Origin: Eubacteriales bacterium
GTDB lineage: Bacteria > Bacillota > Clostridia > Monoglobales > UMGS1388
Length of the DNA stretch: 40,631 bases
Reading direction: 5' to 3'
Assembly: GCA_029004515.1 (NCBI GenBank)
Contig: JAQVYH010000003.1
Span: forward strand, 15,921-56,551
Each line of letters starts with the position of its first letter. Within the stretch, counting starts at the first letter, position 1. The position numbers were made by a program, and so were the translations under genes. The notes under the pieces are model-generated. The model saw nothing but the letters and a program-made list of their open reading frames with translations. It was not told the origin of the DNA and ran no database searches. Of this stretch, positions 27,115 through 34,678 are shown in pieces.

Positions 27115-27585
27115 CTAATTATTCCATGTCAGTGCTCTGACGATACCCGTGAACACACCAAGTATTCCTTCATCACCGGTATCTGCCTTGTTGTCGTGCA
27201 TCATTTCATCGTCACCCGATACGATTACGTAATTAGTCTGATACCTTTCGGGTTTTTGCATATTTAACTCATTCTCAGCAAAGTCTTCAATAGACTTTGT
27301 ATCAACAGACTGCTCAATATTAAGCTCAAGCTGTGTATTTGCCGTTTGTTTATCCTTAAGCTCTTTTTTGAGGCCTTGTATAGTCTCATTCTGACCGTAG
27401 ATATATACATATCTGCTGCAAATAATAATTGCTATAGAAAAAACTGCAAGTAGTGTTACAAGATGAACAAGATTTTGCTTCGCTCTAGCCGCACTCTTAC
27501 TGCTAATCTTTCTTGTTGTCTTTACCTGGGGCTGCTCTGTTATATATTCAGTTTTATACGCACTTGTTCCGCTGATTACATGCAC
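27115..27585 (-). CDS. ftsL: FtsL/DivIC-like division protein
   Basis: A 156-aa bitopic protein: basic N-terminal tail (about 1-38), one membrane helix (LVTLLAVFSIAIIICSRYVY), a short extracellular leucine-type coiled coil (GLKKELKDKQTANTQLELNI) and an acidic tail. FtsL proteins are poorly conserved; the call rests on topology and position between rsmH and the class B PBP. FtsL works with DivIC and FtsQ to activate FtsW-PBP. The start is GTG with CGGAGGG eight bases upstream. Confidence 0.85.
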   Translation of the reverse strand: MHVISGTSAYKTEYITEQPQVKTTRKISSKSAARAKQNLVHLVTLLAVFSIAIIICSRYVYIYGQNETIQGLKKELKDKQTANTQLELNIEQSVDTKSIEDFAENELNMQKPERYQTNYVIVSGDDEMMHDNKADTGDEGILGVFTGIVRALTWNN

Positions 27586-27606
27586 AGCTAGTCCCTCCGT
27601 CTATTT

Positions 27607-28530
27607 TTATATTCTTTCCAAGACTCGCAGCTTGGAGCTTGCACTTCTGGGGTTTTCAGCCAATTCTTTTTCTGATGGTAGTATAGGCTTTCTTGTAACT
27701 ACCCTAAACTTTGGCTCGTTGCCGCATACACATACGGGAAAATCCTTTGGGCATGTGCAGCCTTGTGACAACTGGTTAAATGTGGTTTTCACTATTCTGT
27801 CCTCAAGGGAATGGAAGGTGATTATGCAAAGGCGACTGCCTTTACTAAGCTTGTCTGCAAGACGGCTGATAGCTCCGCTGAGCATATCCAGCTCATTATT
27901 AACCTCAATGCGTATTGCCTGAAAGGTTCTCTTTGCAGGGTGCTTACCCTCGTGGCGCTCCTGTGGTGAAAACGCACTTTTTATAACTTCTACCAATTCA
28001 AGTGTCGTTCTGATTGGTCTTTTTTCTACTATCTTTTTAGCAATCTTTCTTGCATTTTTGTCCTCACCATAATCAAAGATGATTCTTGTAAGGTCCTGCT
28101 GTGAATATTCATTAACAACCTCATACGCACTAAGAGGCGCATCGGTGTCCATTCTCATATCAAGTGGTGCATCAAATCGGTAGCTGAAACCTCTCTCCGG
28201 CTCGTCGAGCTGATGTGAGGAAACGCCCAAGTCAAGCATTGCACCATCTATACCATCAATATCCAAATTATCAAGAACATATTTTGCATTGCTGAAATTA
28301 TCTTTTACTATTGTGACCCTATCCATATAAGGAGCTAATCTATCACTAGCTGCCTTAATGGCATTACTGTCACGATCAGTAGCGATAAGTCTGCCACTTG
28401 AGAGGTGACTACATATAAGGGAAGAATGTCCTCCGCCACCTAATGTACCGTCAAAATATATTCCGTCTGGCTTTATATGTAAGTTTTCTATAATCTCTGC
28501 GGCAAGAACAGGAACATGATTAAAATCCAT
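27607..28530 (-). CDS. rsmH: 16S rRNA m4C1402 methyltransferase
   Basis: A 307-aa MraW/RsmH with the SAM-binding FDGTLGGGGHS (residues 26-36), GAMLDLGVSSHQLDEPERGF, FRYD-like segment FDAPLDMRMD, and the C-terminal CIITFHSLEDRIVK. A Cys-rich stretch with CTCPKDFPVCVCG resembles the family's variable metal-like loop. It methylates N4 of C1402 in 16S rRNA. It is second in the cluster, after mraZ, with AAAGGA about nine bases before the ATG. Confidence 0.96.
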   Translation of the reverse strand: MDFNHVPVLAAEIIENLHIKPDGIYFDGTLGGGGHSSLICSHLSSGRLIATDRDSNAIKAASDRLAPYMDRVTIVKDNFSNAKYVLDNLDIDGIDGAMLDLGVSSHQLDEPERGFSYRFDAPLDMRMDTDAPLSAYEVVNEYSQQDLTRIIFDYGEDKNARKIAKKIVEKRPIRTTLELVEVIKSAFSPQERHEGKHPAKRTFQAIRIEVNNELDMLSGAISRLADKLSKGSRLCIITFHSLEDRIVKTTFNQLSQGCTCPKDFPVCVCGNEPKFRVVTRKPILPSEKELAENPRSASSKLRVLERI

Positions 28531-28551
28531 TAAACCGTATCCTTTCAGCCC

Positions 28552-28980
28552 TTACAGACCAAGCTCTGCCATCTTCTGGGCAACCATATCTGAATTTTCT
28601 ACGAAGTTGTGATAGTTGTATTCTTCCCACTCGGACTTGGACCAGATTTCAGCTCTGTCGCCAACGCCCATAAAGACAACATCCTTTTCAAGCCTAGCAT
28701 GATCACGAAGTGTGGCAGGAACAAGGATACGCCCCTGCTTATCAAGCTCGAGCGTCTCCTTACTGCCGATGAGCAATCGTCTTATAAATCTGGACTCAGC
28801 TAGAGGAAGCTCGTTGATTCTTGCCTCAAGGTCGTCCCAGACTTCTTTTGGGAATACGAATAAGCAGTTATCAAGCCCTTTTGTGATAACAAAGATTTCC
28901 CCAATTTCCTCGCGGAATTTAACAGGTACCATCATTCTGCCCTTGGCATCCATATTAAGTTGGCATTCACCTGACATCAT
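28552..28980 (-). CDS. mraZ: Transcriptional regulator MraZ
   Basis: A 142-aa protein with two SpoVT/AbrB-like (MraZ) repeats, each with its DxxGR core: MDAKGRMMVP (about 10-19) and LDKQGRILVP (about 78-87). It binds a short direct repeat upstream of its own gene and regulates the division cluster. Three AGTG repeats 10 bases apart lie in its leader (29012-29036). It is the first gene of the cluster. SD AGAGGTG lies seven bases before the ATG; a second ATG directly follows the first. Confidence 0.96.
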   Translation of the reverse strand: MMSGECQLNMDAKGRMMVPVKFREEIGEIFVITKGLDNCLFVFPKEVWDDLEARINELPLAESRFIRRLLIGSKETLELDKQGRILVPATLRDHARLEKDVVFMGVGDRAEIWSKSEWEEYNYHNFVENSDMVAQKMAELGL

Positions 28981-29011
28981 AATGATTCACCTCTTGATTT
29001 GGGAATTTCTT

Positions 29012-29036
29012 CCACTATTAGGCACTTTTCTCCACT
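29012..29036 (-). promoter_or_regulatory. MraZ-box repeats
   Basis: On the minus strand AGTGGAGAAA, AGTGCCTAAT and AGTGGAAGAA follow one another at exact 10-base spacing. They lie just after the predicted start of the mraZ transcript. This fits the direct-repeat sites bound by the ring-shaped MraZ oligomer; the middle copy is degenerate. Confidence 0.65.
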
Positions 29037-29045
29037 TATATTGGA

Positions 29046-29074
29046 ATTATACACCACATTTAACACAATTGCAA
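29046..29074 (-). promoter_or_regulatory. Promoter of the mraZ division cluster
   Basis: Minus strand TTGCAA (29069-29074), 17 bases, TATAAT (29046-29051). Confidence 0.75.
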
Positions 29075-29183
29075 TAGTTTTTTAAAATTTTCTTAAAGAA
29101 ATTTTAATCAGTCATATATAATAGACCCCCTCAATATATTGTAATAAATCAGTTGTAAGTATCAATATATAGGAGTTTGTCCC

Positions 29184-29222
29184 ATGTTTATATACAAATC
29201 GACAGGAGTGATAATGTGTTAA
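29184..29222 (+). CDS. Candidate 12-codon leader peptide before the M14 peptidase
   Basis: The ATG has AGGAG eight bases upstream and encodes MFIYKSTGVIMC. Its stop TAA lies within the first codons of the peptidase gene (GTG at 29216), which has a second SD AGGAG inside the small ORF. The layout suggests translational coupling. It could also be chance: the ORF is very short. Confidence 0.35.
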   Translation: MFIYKSTGVIMC

Positions 29223-30046
29223 ACTTTGATTACAAAAAACTGTGCGATGAAATTAACGATCTTAAGAATATGTATCCCTTTTTGGAAGTCACATGTGAAG
29301 GAAAAAGTATAAATAACAGGTGTATTTTCTGCATTACTTTTGGGAATGGTGATAAAGAAGTGCTTATAAATGGCGCTCATCACGGGCTTGAATGGATAAC
29401 ATCTCCGCTCCTTACGCAGTTTTTAAGGGATTGCTGCGATTCCTACACTCAGGGCAAACGCTATAAAGGTTACGACATGAGAGAGATTTACAATAATATA
29501 AAGCTGTACATTATGCCAATGATAAACCCTGACGGTGTAGATATAGTAATAAATCAAGGGAAAAGGTGGCAAGCTAATGCAAGGGGTGTTGACCTAAATC
29601 ACAACTACAACGCCAGATGGGACCTTGCCCAAAAACTAGAAAGGGAAAACGGAATAGTAGGGCCTCGTTGGTCAAGATATGGCGGACCTGCCCCTGAAAG
29701 CGAACCTGAAACTAGGGCGGTAACAGATTTTGTAAGACAGCACAATATTCAAAGGCTGATTGCACTTCATACCCAAGGGGAAGAGATTTATTACAGCTTT
29801 GAAGGACTAGAGCCACCCCAGAGCCTATCGATAGCACTCCAGATGGCAGCCAAAAGCGGATACACAGTCTCAAGGCCCGAATCACTTGCATCCTATGGTG
29901 GGTGTAAGGATTGGTTTATTAGTGAATACCGAAGACCCGGCTTCACTATTGAGGCTGGTCGAGGAACGAATCCTCTACCTATAGAAATGTTTGATGAAAT
30001 ATACCAAAAGCTATCTGCCATCTTATTAGTAGGAATAGATATGTAA
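29216..30046 (+). CDS. M14-family metallocarboxypeptidase (gamma-D-Glu-DAP peptidase-like)
   Basis: A 276-aa zinc peptidase. Zinc ligands are in INGAHHGLEWIT (HxxE) and in the later LIALHTQGEE; the substrate-binding segment is ARGVDLNHNYNA and the catalytic Glu is in FTIEAGRGTNPLP. The GTNPLP ending resembles the endopeptidase I group, which cuts gamma-D-Glu-meso-DAP in cell-wall peptides. No signal peptide is visible, so a cytoplasmic role in muropeptide recycling is likely. The start is GTG behind AGGAG (7-base spacing); an earlier in-frame TTG at 29177 has its SD too close. It is divergent from the mraZ cluster. Confidence 0.85.
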   Translation: MLNFDYKKLCDEINDLKNMYPFLEVTCEGKSINNRCIFCITFGNGDKEVLINGAHHGLEWITSPLLTQFLRDCCDSYTQGKRYKGYDMREIYNNIKLYIMPMINPDGVDIVINQGKRWQANARGVDLNHNYNARWDLAQKLERENGIVGPRWSRYGGPAPESEPETRAVTDFVRQHNIQRLIALHTQGEEIYYSFEGLEPPQSLSIALQMAAKSGYTVSRPESLASYGGCKDWFISEYRRPGFTIEAGRGTNPLPIEMFDEIYQKLSAILLVGIDM

Positions 30047-30103
30047 TTTTTTCCTAAAGGGCGATTTTCTTAAAGGATTTTCAGATACATTGTCGAAACT
30101 ATA

Positions 30104-30241
30104 GTTATAAGAGGAGAGGGGCTGGTGTTATATGGCAAAGGCAGTCGCCCGACTACACACCGACCGGGCGAAATAACATACGGCGGTGATAACCCGTTTT
30201 CTAAGAGTCGGTCAGAATTTACGAAAGGCAGGAAACAGTTT
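30104..30241 (+). ncRNA. Probable raiA-motif RNA in the hpf leader
   Basis: The 195 bases before hpf contain dense pairing. TGTTAT (30126-30131) pairs with ATAACA (30173-30178), enclosing TCGCCCG (30145-30151) with CGGGCGA (30165-30171). The loop segment ACCGAC (30159-30164) can pair with GTCGGT (30207-30212) as a pseudoknot. The raiA motif is a structured RNA known upstream of raiA/hpf genes in Clostridia and Actinobacteria (established knowledge). Assignment here rests on position and fold by eye; boundaries are approximate. The frame of hpf stays open through part of it, which could mislead gene callers. Confidence 0.6.
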
Positions 30242-30766
30242 ATGAAGATTACATTTGTTGGAAAGAAACTAGAATTAAGACAAAGCACAAAGAGTTGGGC
30301 TGAGAAAAAGCTCAGTAAGCTTGACAAGTATTTTGAAGATGATGCAGATATTAAGTTAGTTATTGGAAAAATCCGTGATAAGTTCACCATTGAATGTACG
30401 GTTTTAGCAAGAGGAACAATATTCAGAGTGGAAGAGACAGAGGACGATTTGTTCCTTGCCATCGACCATATTGTACCGGCGATTGAAAGGCAGATTCGTA
30501 AAAATAAAACACGACTGTCAAAACGCCTTCGTAGCGGAGCCGAAATGGCACCGACAGAGACAGATGACATATTTAAAGAGGAAAAGGAATTCAACATTGT
30601 TAGAATAAAGGCCATCCCCAAAAAGCCAATGTCACCTGAAGAAGCAATTCTACAGATGAACCTTTTAGGTCACAACTTCTTTATCTTTGAAAATAGCGAC
30701 TTAAGCGATGTATCGCTTGTATATAAAAGAAAAGATGGAGACTATGGACTAATAGAATTTCAATAA
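30242..30766 (+). CDS. hpf: Ribosome hibernation promoting factor, long form
   Basis: A 174-aa protein. The N-terminal S30AE ribosome-binding domain (about 1-100) begins MKITFVGKKLELRQSTKSW and includes DKFTIECTVLARGT. A linker precedes the C-terminal dimerisation domain (about 115-174) with IVRIKAIPKKPMSPEEAILQM and a SLVYKRKDGDYGLIE end. The long form pairs 70S ribosomes into 100S dimers in resting cells. The start is the ATG with AGGCAGGAAACAG upstream; the in-frame extension to 30125 covers the structured leader and is rejected. A strong bidirectional terminator follows. Confidence 0.94.
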   Translation: MKITFVGKKLELRQSTKSWAEKKLSKLDKYFEDDADIKLVIGKIRDKFTIECTVLARGTIFRVEETEDDLFLAIDHIVPAIERQIRKNKTRLSKRLRSGAEMAPTETDDIFKEEKEFNIVRIKAIPKKPMSPEEAILQMNLLGHNFFIFENSDLSDVSLVYKRKDGDYGLIEFQ

Positions 30767-30775
30767 ACTTAAATA

Positions 30776-30816
30776 AAGCAAAAATGGTTGCGACGAGTGT
30801 CGCAACCATTTTTTAT
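30776..30816. terminator. Bidirectional terminator between hpf and the mannanase gene
   Basis: Perfect 14-bp stem AAAATGGTTGCGAC / GTCGCAACCATTTT with loop GAGT (30781-30794 with 30799-30812). U-tracts follow on both strands, serving the converging genes. Confidence 0.92.
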
Positions 30817-30817
30817 G

Positions 30818-33670
30818 TTATTTCCAATCTGGAAGTTCATCCAAAGTTATCACATTATCATGTGCATAGACTTTCCTTAGCATTTCCTTACTGGTATAGC
30901 TCTCTGATATTTCACCCGACGAGTTTATAACATACTCACCGCCCCATGTGGCAAACCATGACCACATTGCTCCATCTCTTATCATAAGGTCGGGGTCAGG
31001 AACGCATCCGTTTTCAGTAAGCGCCACAATCTTTTTCGTATCTGTATACTTTGCCGCCGCACTAAACATATCATACTGTGATGAATGAACATTGTTGCCT
31101 GCGTATATATCCTCACCGATTATATCTACATACTCATCACCAGGATACCAGCTTGCACTCTGACCATTATACACCCAGATAAGATTATTGAGTCCATGAT
31201 AACCCGTAAGCCTATCATACATTATTGTCCAAAGTTCCTTGTATGCATCAGCGCCTGCGCTACCCCACCAGAACCATCCTCCACTTGCTTCGTGGAGTGG
31301 TCGCCATAGAACTGGCACATCCTCTGCCTGAAGCCGTTTAAGCTGCGTGGCAATTGCATCAATATCACTTATAATAAGCTTGTAATCCTCGCCCTCCTTA
31401 TCCTGAAGGATTGCTTTAAGATCAAGACCTGTCACCGCATCGGTATAAAAACCCTTATACCAAGGATGAGCTGAATCATTAATCAGGAACTTTTCGGGAG
31501 CGTTCCAATGCCAACAGAATGTGACGATTCCCCCTGCCTTATCAAAGGCGATGGCAGATTCAACAGAATCATCTTTTGCACCATGTGCCACCCTCGATGG
31601 AGAATACTCCATCATATCAAGACCCAAAACAGCAGGAGTTTTCCCCGTCAGATTTCTGATTGCATTGAACTCCGCACCATTCATACCCTTGTAGCAGGTC
31701 TGCCCTGCTAGGATATTTGTGCCATAATTATCACAGAGCAGATTCATTAGCTTCTGTGTGCTTTGGGTTGCATTAGCGTTCACCAAAACGGGTGAAACAT
31801 CAAATACATCTTCCCCCACTGACACAGAGGTTGTCACCTCAAGATAATCAAGGAAAATCCAGCCCCAATAGCTCGAAACAGTAACAGTATGAGTTCCTTT
31901 TTCAAGATATACTCTTTCAGCAATTGCGTCAGTTAGGGTTGTTGATGGAGTTTTAAGCTCTCCATAGCGTTTTCCATCTATATCAATATAGTTAGTCTTC
32001 TCACCACCATCACCTGCACTGCGAAAGTTCAGATTATAATGATTCGTCTTTTTTATATTTATTGTGAATGTGCAACTATCCCCTGTCGCCTTAAAACCTG
32101 TGACGCACTTGCCACCGGAATAGGACGAGCCGGATTTAATTGCAACATTTCCTTTGAATACTCCGCTTTCTGCTTCGTAACGAGATACCTCTTTTGATGA
32201 ATCATATATTCCCCTAAATGTGAGGGCATCCCCAATATTATCCATAGTAGTTGGACTACTAAAGGCGAACACCTTTAATGTTACCTCTGTTAGGTCATCA
32301 GGAATGATTGTCTCACCTATATATGTCTTATCCCCACTACCTCCAAGGGAAGAGAATATATTAAGGGTCATTTCCTTAAGGGTGTTACCATTATACCAAG
32401 CAGAAACTAGGTAGATATCTTCGTCAGTATTGGTAGTATTGTAGGCAGTTACCTCCCCACCATAAGCACCGATACCATCATCGATATCAAATTGTGAGTC
32501 GACAAAAGCACCATTACCATCAATAACAACATCAAAAACATCAATTTGATTTGTTATAGGGGAATAGCACGCCTCGCCTTTTGTCCCCTCCATTGTGGAT
32601 GGAATTACACAAAGACGGATATATTTGCCTGAATCTTTATCAGTAATGGTATATTCATACTCTGTGTTTGCGGTGGAAGAAAAACTCTCACCTACCGCTT
32701 CGTACACCTTAAAATCCAAAGCATCTGAGCGTTGCCAACAAGCAAGCGAGCCACTTTCGGGAGTGTTTTGATAATCTTCCTTATATGTATATGAACCTTT
32801 TATAACAGAGCCAATTGTAGCATTGCCTTTGACATCTATCGAGGCAACAGGCTTTTCTAGTCCTGTTATCGCATAAACACGAAAGTCATCTATGCACATA
32901 GCTCCTTTTGCAAGGTTTGCCTTACCAAACTGTATGCTATAAAAGTCGCTTACATTTAAGTCTTTAAAATTATAGTCGGTAACCGTTGTGTGGCAAGGCT
33001 CCATTGCATCAAGGGATACGCCCATATTAGCCTTGAATGTTTTCAAGTTAAAATCAAGAATAAATTGAAGATAAAACCACTTGGATTTACTACTTTCCGT
33101 GCAAGAAGCATCAGCCTCTGTGCCTGTGCTTTTATTTGTTCCGTTTATTAGTGGCGCACTAGCTTGAGGAAGATATACCGAAGCAATATTCTTGCCATTG
33201 CTGTCATAAAGGTATATATCCTGATTTGTGCTAATCTGTGAGGGATTGCGATACAATCTCATATCCACATACACAACACCCTCAGGACCCGATGCCGCTT
33301 CCTTTTCTCCTGTGGTTTTGTTAACCATTTCCATAGTCAGGTTGGGGAATTGGTTCTTCCCTGTGGAATACAAAAATCCTGTTGCGTTATTAGAATCTGA
33401 CCCTGCTACCTTGTATGAAAAGCTCGGGCTATTGCTTGCAGTATACTGACTTGTATACCAATCATACTCTTCGCCTGTTATCCTATACTTTTTATTGGCA
33501 GAGGTATCATCCGCTTCATTAGTAACCTCTATAGCCTTTTCATCCGTTGTTTCAAAATCCTGTGCTGTATAATAGTAGTATGAAATCTTTGCATAAGAAT
33601 CTAATGGGATGAACGTAGTGCAAGACGCAACAATTATAACCATTAAAAGACAGCTAACAATTCTTTTCAT
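30818..33670 (-). CDS. Secreted GH26 beta-mannanase with carbohydrate-binding domain
   Basis: A 950-aa exported enzyme. The N-terminal signal has either a lipobox ending at Cys17 (VASC) or a type I cut after SYA. Residues ~30-270 look like a concanavalin-type sandwich and ~275-490 like beta-rich modules. About 493-620 is a CBM35/CBM6-like domain starting YEAESG. About 630-950 is the GH26 catalytic domain with acid/base Glu794 in WRPLHEASGGWFWW and nucleophile Glu886 in ALTENG. It should hydrolyse beta-1,4-mannans at the cell surface or outside. There is no dockerin, sortase motif or S-layer repeat, so it is not cellulosomal. The gene is followed by the hpf terminator and preceded by the DUF4330 pair. 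Confidence 0.9.
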   Translation of the reverse strand: MKRIVSCLLMVIIVASCTTFIPLDSYAKISYYYYTAQDFETTDEKAIEVTNEADDTSANKKYRITGEEYDWYTSQYTASNSPSFSYKVAGSDSNNATGFLYSTGKNQFPNLTMEMVNKTTGEKEAASGPEGVVYVDMRLYRNPSQISTNQDIYLYDSNGKNIASVYLPQASAPLINGTNKSTGTEADASCTESSKSKWFYLQFILDFNLKTFKANMGVSLDAMEPCHTTVTDYNFKDLNVSDFYSIQFGKANLAKGAMCIDDFRVYAITGLEKPVASIDVKGNATIGSVIKGSYTYKEDYQNTPESGSLACWQRSDALDFKVYEAVGESFSSTANTEYEYTITDKDSGKYIRLCVIPSTMEGTKGEACYSPITNQIDVFDVVIDGNGAFVDSQFDIDDGIGAYGGEVTAYNTTNTDEDIYLVSAWYNGNTLKEMTLNIFSSLGGSGDKTYIGETIIPDDLTEVTLKVFAFSSPTTMDNIGDALTFRGIYDSSKEVSRYEAESGVFKGNVAIKSGSSYSGGKCVTGFKATGDSCTFTINIKKTNHYNLNFRSAGDGGEKTNYIDIDGKRYGELKTPSTTLTDAIAERVYLEKGTHTVTVSSYWGWIFLDYLEVTTSVSVGEDVFDVSPVLVNANATQSTQKLMNLLCDNYGTNILAGQTCYKGMNGAEFNAIRNLTGKTPAVLGLDMMEYSPSRVAHGAKDDSVESAIAFDKAGGIVTFCWHWNAPEKFLINDSAHPWYKGFYTDAVTGLDLKAILQDKEGEDYKLIISDIDAIATQLKRLQAEDVPVLWRPLHEASGGWFWWGSAGADAYKELWTIMYDRLTGYHGLNNLIWVYNGQSASWYPGDEYVDIIGEDIYAGNNVHSSQYDMFSAAAKYTDTKKIVALTENGCVPDPDLMIRDGAMWSWFATWGGEYVINSSGEISESYTSKEMLRKVYAHDNVITLDELPDWK

Positions 33671-33686
33671 CCCAAGCCCTCATCTC

Positions 33687-34187
33687 TTAGTCGTCTATAA
33701 TTTCTGTTACCTTACCAGTAGTGCAGATATATTTGTTTTCCATAATGAGGTCAGCTCCTACACCGATTGACTTGTAATCAGTTGTATAGTAGCCGCTATC
33801 ATTTACTGTTCCATTAACTTCAAACGTTAGAAGCGCATCATATTTAAGGGGCGCATTCGCCATAACAACAGTGCCATCATTCTTTACGATAGGCTCCATA
33901 TGTGACGATGGCTCAACGCTCTTAAGCACACCGATATCATCACTTCTACCTTTTTCACCAAGAAGGAATTTGGTGCCAACGCTCTGCTCAAGACCTTCAA
34001 GAGTCATTATTCTTATATCCCTTACATAAACAGTGTAGCTAAAGGACTGTGTTTTGATCTGTACTGCAGCTGGCTGTGCTATAAAACGCACATACACACC
34101 TACAAGACATACAATAATTGCGAGAACGATAAGTATATCAACGATGCTGATTTTCCCAAAAAGTTTGCCCTTTCTATCCATTAACAT
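33687..34187 (-). CDS. DUF4330 membrane protein (copy 1)
   Basis: A 166-aa protein with a short cytoplasmic start (MDRKGKLFGKISIVD), one membrane helix (about 16-36) and a beta-rich extracellular domain. The GKLFGKISIVDILIVLAII start is typical of DUF4330, an uncharacterised family often found near polysaccharide genes. It starts two bases after the stop of a second, diverged copy. SD GGAGG lies ten bases before the ATG. Confidence 0.8.
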   Translation of the reverse strand: MLMDRKGKLFGKISIVDILIVLAIIVCLVGVYVRFIAQPAAVQIKTQSFSYTVYVRDIRIMTLEGLEQSVGTKFLLGEKGRSDDIGVLKSVEPSSHMEPIVKNDGTVVMANAPLKYDALLTFEVNGTVNDSGYYTTDYKSIGVGADLIMENKYICTTGKVTEIIDD

Positions 34188-34189
34188 AC

Positions 34190-34675
34190 TTACTTCGCCT
34201 CCTTTTCTGTTGAAAGACCTGTCATATATCCCTCGCCTGCAAAGCCTTTTCCGTGGAAGATAAGCTTTTCGCCGATGTGGTATTCTTCATTTGTAGAGCT
34301 AATAAGAGTTTCCGTTTCTGTGCCGCTAACCTTGAGCGTTACATATGCGGTGTACATATCTTCATATTCAACAGTTACATATGTGCCATTACCAAAGTTA
34401 CCAACATCTTTCTTACTCTTGGTGTATTCGACCTTATGGAGAGTACCTTTGTCTGCGCTTTTAGCCCCTAAAGTAACTGCCTGTCCAACACTCTTTTCAT
34501 ACTCCTTTGCTGCCACTTCTGTAAGGCCGTCCATCTCAACGGTTACATATATATCAACTGTGTTTGTTGATGCTTTTTGGGTGGTTTGTCTGCCCTTTAA
34601 GAACCATACGCCACCGAAAGCGATAGCCACAATCAAAAGAATAACTGCAAGGTCAATCCAATTGAACTTTTTCAT
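34190..34675 (-). CDS. DUF4330-like membrane protein (copy 2)
   Basis: A 161-aa protein with the same plan as its downstream neighbour: MKKFNWIDLAVILLIVAIAF forms the N-terminal helix, and the rest is a beta-rich outer domain with TVDIYVTVEMDGLTEVAAKEY. The two share topology and size but little identity, suggesting an old duplication. It starts three bases after the glycosyltransferase stop, with GGAGAG seven bases before the ATG. I infer a role in surface polysaccharide assembly from context only. Confidence 0.7.
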   Translation of the reverse strand: MKKFNWIDLAVILLIVAIAFGGVWFLKGRQTTQKASTNTVDIYVTVEMDGLTEVAAKEYEKSVGQAVTLGAKSADKGTLHKVEYTKSKKDVGNFGNGTYVTVEYEDMYTAYVTLKVSGTETETLISSTNEEYHIGEKLIFHGKGFAGEGYMTGLSTEKEAK

Positions 34676-34678
34676 AAA

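Noticed and set aside
30125..30241. In-frame N-terminal extension of HPF
   Set aside because: The segment forms paired RNA structure, the encoded residues do not resemble HPF, and the ATG at 30242 matches the family start.
30070..30621. 183-codon minus-strand ORF
   Set aside because: Antisense to hpf and its structured leader; composition is low-complexity Ser/Leu without a domain.
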